Positions 35,401-42,533 of a stretch of 50,831 nucleotides of DNA are shown piece by piece. The translations under genes were made by a program, and so were the position numbers. The number at the start of each line of letters is the position of its first letter. Within the stretch, counting starts at the first letter, position 1. The stretch covers positions 1 to 50,831 of the forward strand of contig CAITIQ010000323.1 in NCBI GenBank assembly GCA_903892415.1, written 5' to 3'. The stretch comes from an uncultured delta proteobacterium (GTDB lineage Bacteria > Myxococcota_A > Polyangia > Polyangiales > Polyangiaceae). Under the pieces are notes generated by a model. It searched no databases. It had not been told where the DNA came from and was given only the letters and a program-made list of their open reading frames with translations.

Positions 35401-35902
35401 GCGCTGCGTGCGCAACACCGGAGCGCCCGGCGGCGCCAACGATCTGCTCGGCAAAGATGGTCTTGCTAGCGCCGGTGCGCGAACTGAACGTCAGGTTTTG
35501 ACCGACGATGCGGGTGGCCTTGGCAGGCTCCTGATAATCGATCCGCGACTGCTTCTGCACGTGGTCCCGCAGGCGATCCACGAGCCGCTCATGATGGAAG
35601 GACAAGCCGAACGAGCCCGCTGCGTAGGGAAGAACGATGGGCGAGGTACCGTCGTCGGGGAACACCACAAAGCCCTTGCCTGTGGGGTACGGACGAGACG
35701 AGCCCATGTCGACGCCGAGCCGCTGGATGATCTCGAGGCCCGCAGGGTGCAACCACTCGCCAGCGAGCCGACCGCAGGCTTTGGGATTGGCTTCCAACAG
35801 CAGCACCTCAGCGCCACGGGCCGCGTACGCGAGCGCTGTAACGCAACCGACCGGTCCGGCGCCGATGACGGCGACGTCATACGAGCGGATGTCCCTTCGC
35901 AT
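32450..35902 (-). CDS. Fusion: squalene-epoxidase-like FAD monooxygenase + oxidosqualene-cyclase-like domain
   Basis: The 1150-aa polypeptide (ATG 35902; GTG 35905 also possible; AGGAG 8 nt upstream) joins two enzymes normally encoded separately. Residues 1-430 are a flavin monooxygenase with the dinucleotide fold GAGPVG (14-19) and GDAVGHHHPLTALGM (283-297), the squalene-epoxidase form of the GD motif. A charged linker spans 431-485. Residues 486-1130 are a cyclase with QW-type repeats (LQDVDGSWEG, GGFGSYEPTRPW, QRPEGCWQGAWG), GGATSVPSWGKFWLA, LPIHPSR and C-terminal GVFFHTALLDYSLYKSYFP. The acid motif is SDATAE (D870), related to DCTAE of oxidosqualene cyclases and not DxDD of hopene cyclases. 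Expected reaction: squalene to 2,3-oxidosqualene to a cyclic triterpene. The product is unknown because several active-site positions differ. Confidence 0.88.
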   Translation of the reverse strand: MRRDIRSYDVAVIGAGPVGCVTALAYAARGAEVLLLEANPKACGRLAGEWLHPAGLEIIQRLGVDMGSSRPYPTGKGFVVFPDDGTSPIVLPYAAGSFGLSFHHERLVDRLRDHVQKQSRIDYQEPAKATRIVGQNLTFSSRTGASKTIFAEQIVGAAGRSGVAHAALGIGGNVGTYSRMAGLLLENTDLPFEGYGHVVLGALGPVLIYRISADLVRVCIDVPLSLRITRDKEAVLYESYAYALPKSLREPFRRALLHGEISFATNQTRARCAFGRPGLALVGDAVGHHHPLTALGMTLGFQDAVALTEASSFAAYRRQRSIESRVPEMLAIALYEVFADTHDEVVELRRAIYDLWRTSPTERLRTMRFLACTEHRPLAFGGSFAKAMALAAKRLVGRGVATSQWSHVASITEQIGSRVRWLVTGALHLTEARPAKELPRSGDNKETKEARPSEERYAGALRASTAKADVVELPSAREHAARTGRDRWDPTRALERGRKTMRALQDVDGSWEGEVVWCPMLAAQYVLAWHMMGLPIDETRRKRLLLHFDRTQLHDGTWGLSEVSEPSLFVTTLVYVASRLLGCSADATSLASARQFIVREGGATSVPSWGKFWLAMLSLYAWEGVNPVIPELWALPSGLPIHPSRFQSHTRVTYSAMAALYGERFQVALSPVIEELRSELFPEGFANVDFAASRNQVRREDLYEVPGAVLKVGYELVRLVDKLQTERGRKKTLAAIREDIRWELTTSNHASISALSGLLSTLALYSADPDDVDVAKAVRQFEGWLWEDDRSGTRVAGARSAVWDTALAAQALAAVDSADDEDRNALLLAERFLAAQQITETPADLAHHHRIDPRGGYAVSFRSQGWPLSDATAEAMVARIAVPVGEGPSDLAVERATEFVLRARGKDGGFGSYEPTRPWPSLEWLNPAELFGEHMTERSYVECTASCIAMLALVRSKRPHLLRRNSLSELPQVIEQAVAWLRSMQRPEGCWQGAWGVHYIYGTMFGLRGLLAAGVPPTDPAVKKATAWLRAHQKPDGSWGERHAPHTTSYVESEDGQVVQTAWALNALLLASEPDWDCLDRAARFLARTQLGSGEWPRQEPHGVFFHTALLDYSLYKSYFPLVALAAFEKRRAERDQLIQEAKRATVAAE

Positions 35903-36046
35903 CACGAATTCTCCTGACGTAGAAGCATGCTCATACCCGTTGTTGATAAAATAAGAAATCTTCTGACATGGGAAGCCCAGATTGCGCGAGGATACGTGCT
36001 TCCCGCAGCGTCCTCCCAGCCAGATCGCGGCTGAGAAGAACGGCCG

Positions 36047-37168
36047 CTATTCGCTCGGCTGCTCTTCGCGTCGGCGCAGGTTCAGCGGCTGTTTGGACAG
36101 CTTCTTTGCGGCTTCTCGTGCCAGATGCTGCTCCCACTTGCGGATGGTGAGGTTCTGGAACGCATGTACGGCTGGAGAGATTTCTGCGACCGGCTGGTCC
36201 CAGTGACGCTCCCAGCCCTCCTGCTCGGCCTCGCAAGCAACCGCGTCTTCGCTTAGGAGCGGCTTTACATGCAGCTCGTTGGCGGCCTTGATCAAGGGCA
36301 CCATCAGCCGCTTCGGAAAGCGCAGCGGCAAGAACGGAACACGGAAGCTCTTGAAGTGGAACAGGTAGAAGCTCTTCGTCGTGCGCTCGTCGATCGGCAC
36401 GTTGAATAGCCAGTGTTTGATCGCGTCATCGGTGTTCGACCACTGGTAGGGATACTGGTAGCCGAGCTTCATGTGGTTCGTATCCACGGCGCGCCGGTCG
36501 ACGAACATGCCTGTGACCTTGCCACCGCCGACCTTGGTGTCGTACTCGACGAACACCGCGTCGTCGGTCGACTCGAGGTGGGTGAGCTTGGCTTCGCTGA
36601 ACGGCTTGAACTTGCGATGCAGGTACTCGTGCGTGAAGTCGCTCACGTTGTCGATGATCATCGAGTGATGCGCTTTGATCGTGAACTCGACGGGCACGCA
36701 GGCCCAGGGTTCCGGCCCCTCCAGGTCCGGGATCAAGGGCAGCGGGACTTTGGTGGCAGCTTCACGGTCACCAAAGAAGATCCATACGAGCCCATAACGA
36801 ACTTGAACGGCGTACGTCTTGAGCCTGCACTGCGGCACCTTCAAACCGAATAGGTCGTGGGGCACGTGCGCGAGCCGCCCATCCGAGTCGAACTCCCAGC
36901 CGTGATACTGGCAAACGATGCGTTCTCCACGCACCTCACCGATGGAGAGCGGCAGATGACGATGGGCACAGCGGTCTTCAACCGCGCGCAGAGAGCCTCG
37001 CTCATCGCGATAGAGCGCGACATGCGTGCCCCAGAAGGTCACCCGCTTGATCTGGTTCTTCGCGATGTTTTTGTCGAACTCGACCGCGTACCAGTAGTTC
37101 GGGTCGAGCCCAGCAGCGCGAGCTTTCTCGCGCTTGTTGCTGGCATTCTCGAAGCTGGGAGGGCTCAC
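36047..37168 (-). CDS. Rieske non-heme iron oxygenase, SdmA-like sterol-tailoring candidate
   Basis: The 373-aa oxygenase starts at GTG 37168, overlapping the TGA of the upstream fusion gene by 4 nt (GTGA), so translation is coupled. The Rieske 2Fe-2S site is CAH (67-69) and CQYH (86-89). The mononuclear iron site is DNVSDFTHEYLH (173-184), with His180, His184 and an acidic partner. This arrangement is shared by cholesterol 7-desaturase (Neverland/DAF-36), KshA-type steroid hydroxylases and bacterial SdmA, which oxidises sterol C-4 methyl groups. Its position between squalene synthase/SDR and epoxidase/cyclase genes argues for a sterol or triterpenoid substrate. No dedicated ferredoxin or reductase gene is adjacent. 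Confidence 0.88.
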   Translation of the reverse strand: MSPPSFENASNKREKARAAGLDPNYWYAVEFDKNIAKNQIKRVTFWGTHVALYRDERGSLRAVEDRCAHRHLPLSIGEVRGERIVCQYHGWEFDSDGRLAHVPHDLFGLKVPQCRLKTYAVQVRYGLVWIFFGDREAATKVPLPLIPDLEGPEPWACVPVEFTIKAHHSMIIDNVSDFTHEYLHRKFKPFSEAKLTHLESTDDAVFVEYDTKVGGGKVTGMFVDRRAVDTNHMKLGYQYPYQWSNTDDAIKHWLFNVPIDERTTKSFYLFHFKSFRVPFLPLRFPKRLMVPLIKAANELHVKPLLSEDAVACEAEQEGWERHWDQPVAEISPAVHAFQNLTIRKWEQHLAREAAKKLSKQPLNLRRREEQPSE

Positions 37169-40100
37169 GCTGCAGCTCCTTCACTCTCTTTGGAACTGGA
37201 GTCGGAAGCAGCCGGGGGAACGCTCTCTACGCCACCGCGCGCCGGGCCTTGCGGCACGAGACCGCGTTCAGCGAAGTGCGCGTACGCCTCGTGAATCGCG
37301 GAGCGAACATCCGTTGGAGCAAAGCCGAGTTCGTTCTGTGCCTTCGACGTGTCGGCCTTGCGTTGCATGCGTAAGAGGCGAACGGCGGCGGGCGTAAAGC
37401 GCAACGGTGTTTCCGGGAAGAACGTCGACATGAAGAGCGACGTCACCTCTGCGACGCCCGCCATCAGCGTGGGCGGCAAGCGGAGCTTCGGGCGCGGCCT
37501 ACCGGAGACCTCTTCGAAGATGTCCATCAGCTCGTCCACCGTCACGAAGGCCGTCGACAGGATGTAACGCTGACCGGTACGACCGCGCTCGAGGGCGCCA
37601 ACGTGACCGTCCACCAGATCCTTCACGTTGACGAAGTCGAAACCACCGGGGAGGAACGCACGCAGCTTGCCCTGCGCGAAATCGATCAGCGTGCGCCCCA
37701 TGCGCGAGGGCTTGTAGTCCCAAGGACCAAGCACCGCACACGAGGTAGCGATCACTGCATCAACACCTTCCACCACGGCTTTGAGCGTCTCGTGCTCGAC
37801 CAACGACTTGGTGCGACCGTACGGCAGGTGCTCGGCGAACGGATAGAACGGCATGCTCTCGTCACAGGGCCTCGACGGATCTTCCATGTCGAGCCCCACC
37901 GCAGAGAGCGACCCCGTAACCACCGTGCGCTTCACGCCAGCTTCGCCGGCGGCACGCAGCAGATTGGCAGTGCCGAGCACGTTGCACTGATAGATATCGA
38001 GCAGGTCACGCTCGTTGGCCGACGCAGTGGAAACGCGCGCGGCTACGTGAAAGGCAGCCTCACAACCGCGGGTCGCGGCGAGTGCTGCTGCGGGTTGCCG
38101 CAGATCTCCGAACACGCGTTCGACTTTGCGCCCGAGCGCGGCTTCGATGGCATCGATCGCGTCGTTGTTGCTGCCTTCACGAAGGAGCACTCGCACGTCA
38201 CGGTCTTCCGAAAGCAGGCGGTAGACGAGGTTCGCCCCCACGTGGCCGGCGGCTCCCGTCACGAGCACCTTTCCGCCAAACTCGCGTCGGGGTTGAAGGC
38301 CATACGTCTTCGGGGTGAACGATGTCGTCATCGGGTCTCCTTCAAATCCTCGCTTGGAGGCATCTTGCGAATTCGTTGCGTCTTGCCCCGAGTTGGCCCT
38401 CGAGAAAGCTCCAACAGCGCCGCTCGGACGAGCAGGCCGCCCAACAACCCCGGTGCGCGCGCGATCGAAGAGCGCGGCCAAAGCGCGATTGGGGTCCTCA
38501 GCTGTGACGTCGCCTGTCGCGGCCAAAGCGTCTTCAAACACTCGCATGACCAGAGCTCGCGAGACGGTAGGCGCGCGGCCTTGCTTGAGAGCGTCTTCGC
38601 CCAACTCGACTTCACGCAACGTGGCGAGCGCGAGCGCGAGCGGCACGGCGCAGAAGAGCCGCACCGGCGCGGCCTCTACCGGCCACAAGAGCGTGTACTC
38701 CTCGGCCTGGTCCAAGTGGTAGCGAGCGCGGGACGACAAGTGGCGGAGCAGAGCCAGCCCCTTCGAGCGCTCGGCTGGCACCAACAAATCAGATAGGGCA
38801 ATACCGTGCGCGTCTGCTTCCGCCTGCGGCAAGAAACAGTCTCCACGCTCGGCGTCCTCGGCCACGTCTTTGAGGATGTTTACGAGCTGAAGGCCCAAGC
38901 CGAAGCTGACCGCCCGTGCTTGCAGCTCCTTGCGTGCGGCTGGCGCTACTGGAAACGAGAGGGCGAATAGCTGCGTCAGCAACTCGCCAACGGTACCGGC
39001 GACGTAGTAGCAGTACTTCTCCAGGTCTGGCAGCGTGCGTAGCCGGAGCCCCGACTCTTCATCTGCGCGTTCGGAGTAGGCTCGCATGCCCTTGGACATC
39101 TCCGCCACGGAAGGGAAGATGGCAGCTCTCTGCTCGACGGGGAGGCTCGCAAAAACGCGGAAGCTCGCGCCCGCTCGATCACAAAGCAACCGCTCGTGAG
39201 GCTTGGGGCCGAGGCCCGCAACTCCGCTCTTGGACTCGAACTCGACAGCGGAAGAGGCGTCCCCTTCCGCTGCACGCGCGAGAACCGCGTCGAACGAATC
39301 GAAGAGTGCGCCTCGAACAGCGGGCGCCAACCGACGGTCATCCTCAACGGTATCGACGATGCGACAAAGCAGATAGGCGACGCCGATGGCGTCGCGAAGC
39401 GACGAGGGCAGCGCCTGGATCGAAAGTGCAAAGGTTCGCGAAACCGACGGCAGGACTTCAGAGCAGAAGGCCCGATCATTCTCATCCGCCAAACACGGGC
39501 CAACCACAGGAGCCGGCAAGCTCGCTTCAGCGGGTGATTCTTTTGGGCAATCAGCACTGACCTCGACTGGGGCAGCGCCAGCTCGCAGTTCGGCGAGGGC
39601 GGACTTTGCAGCTTCGAGATTCACCGTCTTGCGGTCGGCGATGGTGCTCGCGACCAGCGGGATCTCAGACTCGTCTGCACCGGCCTGAAGCGCGATGTTG
39701 CGCGCGTGCAGACGCATGTGGCCACTTTGAATGCCCTCCGCCGACAAGGCTCGCAACGCCGACAGGTTCTGAGCGAGCCCGGCCGCGGTGACTACGGCTG
39801 CGAGTTCTGCGGTTGAGGCCAGATCACAAAGCCGACGATTGATTTTGACGGTGGGGTGCACGTTGACGACGCCACCAACCGTGCCGACGGCCATCGGCAA
39901 CGTCATACGCCCAACCAAGAAGTCCCCCTCGTGTCGCCAGCGAGCCAGCGCCGTGTAGCGACCGCGACGAGCCGCGAAGGCGTGAGCCCCGGCTTCAATG
40001 GCGCGCCAATCTTGGCCCAGGGCGATCAGGACGGCATCGACCCCGTTCATGATGCCCTTGTTGTGCGTCGCTGCGCGATACGGATCTCGCTCCGCAAACA

Positions 40101-40872
40101 CGCTGGCCTCTTCGATCGCCTTCGCTAGCTCGCGACCGCCGTTGGTGCCCTTGCCGTCCAGCGCGCTCACCGGCACCCGACCCTCGACGGTCACGGTGCG
40201 CAAGTCACTGAGGTTCGACAGGATGCGCAGACCAACTCGACCACCGGTGAGCTCAGCGACCCGCGGAGCGAGCTTCTCACACATCGAGTTGATGGCGTTC
40301 GCTCCCATCGCGTCGCGCACGTCGACCAACAGGTGAACGACGAGCATCGGTCCGAGATTGTCCTCCTCGGGCTCGGCGGGCAGATGTCGAACAAGGACGT
40401 CGACAACACCGCCACCTGCGCTAACCAAGCCGAGGTGCCCAGCGTTGGCGGCCGCAATCAATTCAGCCTTCGCCGCGAGCAGAGCTTGTTCAGCGGCGGC
40501 TGCGTCCGGCACCTCCAAAACTTGGATCTGACCGATCATGATCGGCGCCGAAACAGTGGAGCGAACGCCACCGCCTTGTCGGAGCAACTTCGCCGCGTAG
40601 CTGCAGGCAGCGACCACGCTCGGCTCCTCGACGGCCATCGGCACGATGTGGTCTTTGCCGTCCACCTGCATGTTGACGCAAAGTCCGAGAGGCAGGCCCA
40701 TCACGCCCACCGCGTTCTCGACCATGTGCTCTGCCTGGCCGTCAGCGAGACCCTTTCCGGCAGCGAGCACCTCGAGGTCCCCGCAGGCGAGTCCGGCGTG
40801 CTCCGCAGCGAGCTTGCGCCGCGCGATCATGTCGAGTTTGTAGAATCCCGGAAGCTCGCTTGTTTTTTTCAT
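37165..40872 (-). CDS. Triple fusion: class II HMG-CoA reductase + squalene synthase + extended SDR
   Basis: One uninterrupted frame encodes 1235 aa. Residues 1-430 are class II HMG-CoA reductase: ENAVGVMGLPLG (52-63), VPMAVEEPSVVAA (77-89), HNKGIMNGVDA (270-280) and the catalytic-His segment GHMRLHARN (384-392). After a Pro/Ala linker, 469-810 is squalene/phytoene synthase: SVSRTFALSI (476-485), first Asp-rich motif DTVEDD (507-512), YYVAGTVG, second Asp-rich motif NILKDVAED (665-673) and RGDCFLP. After another linker, 848-1235 is an extended SDR: TGAAGHVG (872-879), YGRTK (1018-1022), and GPWDYKPSRMGRTLIDF as in HpnA/3beta-HSD relatives. Expected roles are mevalonate formation, squalene formation and NAD(P)-dependent sterol 3-OH/C-4 chemistry. 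The start is ATG 40872 (ATG 40884 possible); upstream sequence is not conserved-looking. Confidence 0.9.
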   Translation of the reverse strand: MKKTSELPGFYKLDMIARRKLAAEHAGLACGDLEVLAAGKGLADGQAEHMVENAVGVMGLPLGLCVNMQVDGKDHIVPMAVEEPSVVAACSYAAKLLRQGGGVRSTVSAPIMIGQIQVLEVPDAAAAEQALLAAKAELIAAANAGHLGLVSAGGGVVDVLVRHLPAEPEEDNLGPMLVVHLLVDVRDAMGANAINSMCEKLAPRVAELTGGRVGLRILSNLSDLRTVTVEGRVPVSALDGKGTNGGRELAKAIEEASVFAERDPYRAATHNKGIMNGVDAVLIALGQDWRAIEAGAHAFAARRGRYTALARWRHEGDFLVGRMTLPMAVGTVGGVVNVHPTVKINRRLCDLASTAELAAVVTAAGLAQNLSALRALSAEGIQSGHMRLHARNIALQAGADESEIPLVASTIADRKTVNLEAAKSALAELRAGAAPVEVSADCPKESPAEASLPAPVVGPCLADENDRAFCSEVLPSVSRTFALSIQALPSSLRDAIGVAYLLCRIVDTVEDDRRLAPAVRGALFDSFDAVLARAAEGDASSAVEFESKSGVAGLGPKPHERLLCDRAGASFRVFASLPVEQRAAIFPSVAEMSKGMRAYSERADEESGLRLRTLPDLEKYCYYVAGTVGELLTQLFALSFPVAPAARKELQARAVSFGLGLQLVNILKDVAEDAERGDCFLPQAEADAHGIALSDLLVPAERSKGLALLRHLSSRARYHLDQAEEYTLLWPVEAAPVRLFCAVPLALALATLREVELGEDALKQGRAPTVSRALVMRVFEDALAATGDVTAEDPNRALAALFDRARTGVVGRPARPSGAVGAFSRANSGQDATNSQDASKRGFEGDPMTTSFTPKTYGLQPRREFGGKVLVTGAAGHVGANLVYRLLSEDRDVRVLLREGSNNDAIDAIEAALGRKVERVFGDLRQPAAALAATRGCEAAFHVAARVSTASANERDLLDIYQCNVLGTANLLRAAGEAGVKRTVVTGSLSAVGLDMEDPSRPCDESMPFYPFAEHLPYGRTKSLVEHETLKAVVEGVDAVIATSCAVLGPWDYKPSRMGRTLIDFAQGKLRAFLPGGFDFVNVKDLVDGHVGALERGRTGQRYILSTAFVTVDELMDIFEEVSGRPRPKLRLPPTLMAGVAEVTSLFMSTFFPETPLRFTPAAVRLLRMQRKADTSKAQNELGFAPTDVRSAIHEAYAHFAERGLVPQGPARGGVESVPPAASDSSSKESEGAAA
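38329..38342 (-). promoter_or_regulatory. Internal ribosome-binding site and ATG before the SDR domain
   Basis: Within the fusion frame, on the minus strand, AAGGAG (38342-38337) is followed after 5 nt by ATG (38331-38329, Met848). This is an excellent initiation signal placed exactly where the SDR domain begins. No stop codon ends the squalene synthase part before it. The gene may make both the full fusion and a free 388-aa SDR, or may be a recent fusion that still keeps the old start. Confidence 0.6.
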
Positions 40873-40976
40873 TTCGGACCCCATCCCCAGCGCAGACGAC
40901 CGGAGTCGCCTAAGACGGCGCCTGGTCTTTACCTCGAACTCGCCGCACAACCAAGCCTGGCGCAGCCCTGACTTTT

Positions 40977-40998
40977 GCTGCGAACTAGCGTTCGCAGC
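40977..40998. promoter_or_regulatory. Perfect inverted repeat in the sterol operon / carboxylase divergent region
   Basis: Arms GCTGCGAAC (40977-40985) and GTTCGCAGC (40990-40998) flank a 4-nt centre. The element lies 105 bp upstream of the HMG-CoA reductase start and 115 bp upstream of the carboxylase start. The 22-bp dyad has the size and symmetry of a dimeric repressor operator (TetR-like or LexA-like). Which protein binds, if any, is unknown. Confidence 0.5.
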
Positions 40999-41113
40999 CG
41001 CACCCGCTTGGTAGAAGTGCACGCACTCGCTTGACCCCCCTACGTGCTTGCAGCACGACCGGTTTCGGCATCGGCTGACTCGACAACCCCGATTCGACGG
41101 AGATGAGGAGCGC

Positions 41114-42520
41114 ATGTTCAATCGCATCTTGATCGCAAACCGAGGCGAAATCGCCTGCCGCATTCAACGGACCTGCAAACGCATGGGCATCCAGACCGTC
41201 GCGGTGTATTCGGAGGCGGACAAAGACGCGCTGCACGTGAAGGCTGCCGATGCCGCGTACTGCGTCGGGCCGGCGCCGGTACGGGAGAGCTACCTGAACA
41301 TGGAGGCCATCCTGAAGGCGGCCAAGGATTCTGGCGCGCAAGCGATCCACCCTGGGTACGGGCTCTTGAGTGAGAAGGAGAGCTTTGCGCAGGCGGTCAA
41401 GGAGGCCGGCCTCGTGTACATCGGTCCCCCGCCGAGCTGCTTGAATGCGTTTGGCGACAAGATCCGCGCCCGTGCTGTGGCTCGCGCCGCAGGGCTCCAG
41501 CCCCCGCCTGGAACCGACGGCCCCGTCGACGCGAACGATGGCGAGTTGATCGCGCGAGAGGCCGAGCGAATCGGCTTCCCGTTATTGGTAAAGGCCGCCG
41601 GTGGCGGAGGGGGCATCGGCATGCAAATCGTCGAAACGGCTGACAAGCTGACCCGCGCCATCGAGACCTGTTCGGACCGAGGCAAGAGCGCCTTCGGCGA
41701 TCCGCGGGTGTACATGGAACGTTACGTGAGGAACCCCAAGCACATCGAGGTGCAGGTGCTGTGTGACCAACACGGCAAGGGAGTCGCGCTGTTCGAGCGT
41801 GAGTGCAGTGCCCAACGTCGCCATCAGAAGGTGCTCGAAGAAGCACCCTCCCCCGCCCCTTTCTTCAGCGGGATCGAAGGCGAAGCGCGCCGAACGAAGC
41901 TGCTCGCAGACGCACTCAACGTCGTCCAGAGCGTGAAATATGAGGGCGCTGGTACGGTCGAGTTCGTAGCGAGCGCCGAGGGCGAGCTGTTTTTCTTGGA
42001 AGTCAACGCCCGTCTTCAGGTTGAACACTGCGTCACGGAGATGATCACCGGCATCGATTTGGTCGAGCAACAGCTGCGCGTTGCAGCCGGCGAGCCGCTC
42101 TCCGCCGAGGTGCTGGCTCCCAAGCAAACGGGGCATTCGATTGAAGCGCGTATCTACGCAGAGAACCCTTTGAAGATGTTCGCGCCGCAGCCCGGTCGGC
42201 TGGACAAGATCGTCTGGCCCGCGAGCGGGGAGGACGTACGCATCGAGACTGGCGTGCAAGAAGGCGACTCGGTCACGCCCTTCTACGATCCGATGATTGC
42301 AAAACTGGTGGTCTGGGCCGAAGACCGTGCAGCCGCGCTTGCGAAGCTCGACCGCTGCCTCGAGGGCACACAAATCACACTCACTGGCCCTGCGGGTCCC
42401 AGCACGACGAACCTCGAGTTCTTGCGTAAGCTCGCGCAAACCTCGGAGTTTGCCGCTGGCACCTACGACACCACCACCGCCGAGACGCTGGCCAAGGCGC
42501 TCAAGGCCGCAGCGAAGTGA
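41114..42520 (+). CDS. Biotin-carboxylase-like ATP-grasp protein
   Basis: The 468-aa protein (ATG 41114, GAGGAG 3 nt upstream) matches the biotin carboxylase subunit of acetyl-/propionyl-CoA carboxylases: MFNRILIANRGEIACRI, AIHPGYGLLSE, LVKAAGGGGG, HIEVQVLCDQHG, FLEVNARLQVEHCVTE and EARIYAENP. The Gly-rich loop reads GGGGGIGM where Arg or Lys usually follows the glycines, and HCVTE replaces the usual HPVTE. Active lysine, glutamates and arginine are otherwise present. No biotin-carrier or carboxyltransferase gene is nearby. It would carboxylate biotin using ATP and bicarbonate; a link to acyl-CoA supply for the divergent sterol operon is speculative. Confidence 0.88.
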   Translation: MFNRILIANRGEIACRIQRTCKRMGIQTVAVYSEADKDALHVKAADAAYCVGPAPVRESYLNMEAILKAAKDSGAQAIHPGYGLLSEKESFAQAVKEAGLVYIGPPPSCLNAFGDKIRARAVARAAGLQPPPGTDGPVDANDGELIAREAERIGFPLLVKAAGGGGGIGMQIVETADKLTRAIETCSDRGKSAFGDPRVYMERYVRNPKHIEVQVLCDQHGKGVALFERECSAQRRHQKVLEEAPSPAPFFSGIEGEARRTKLLADALNVVQSVKYEGAGTVEFVASAEGELFFLEVNARLQVEHCVTEMITGIDLVEQQLRVAAGEPLSAEVLAPKQTGHSIEARIYAENPLKMFAPQPGRLDKIVWPASGEDVRIETGVQEGDSVTPFYDPMIAKLVVWAEDRAAALAKLDRCLEGTQITLTGPAGPSTTNLEFLRKLAQTSEFAAGTYDTTTAETLAKALKAAAK

Positions 42521-42533
42521 TTGGAGGCTATCG

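Noticed and set aside
40977..40998. Reading the dyad as a LexA box
   Set aside because: The core resembles the Gram-positive box, but the M. xanthus LexA consensus I recall differs and sterol genes are not expected in the SOS regulon, so only a generic operator is claimed.
40873..41163. N-terminal extension of the HMGR fusion to 41163
   Set aside because: The added residues are Arg/Ser/Cys-rich, cover the divergent promoter region and overlap the carboxylase start; class II HMGR homology begins after ATG 40872.
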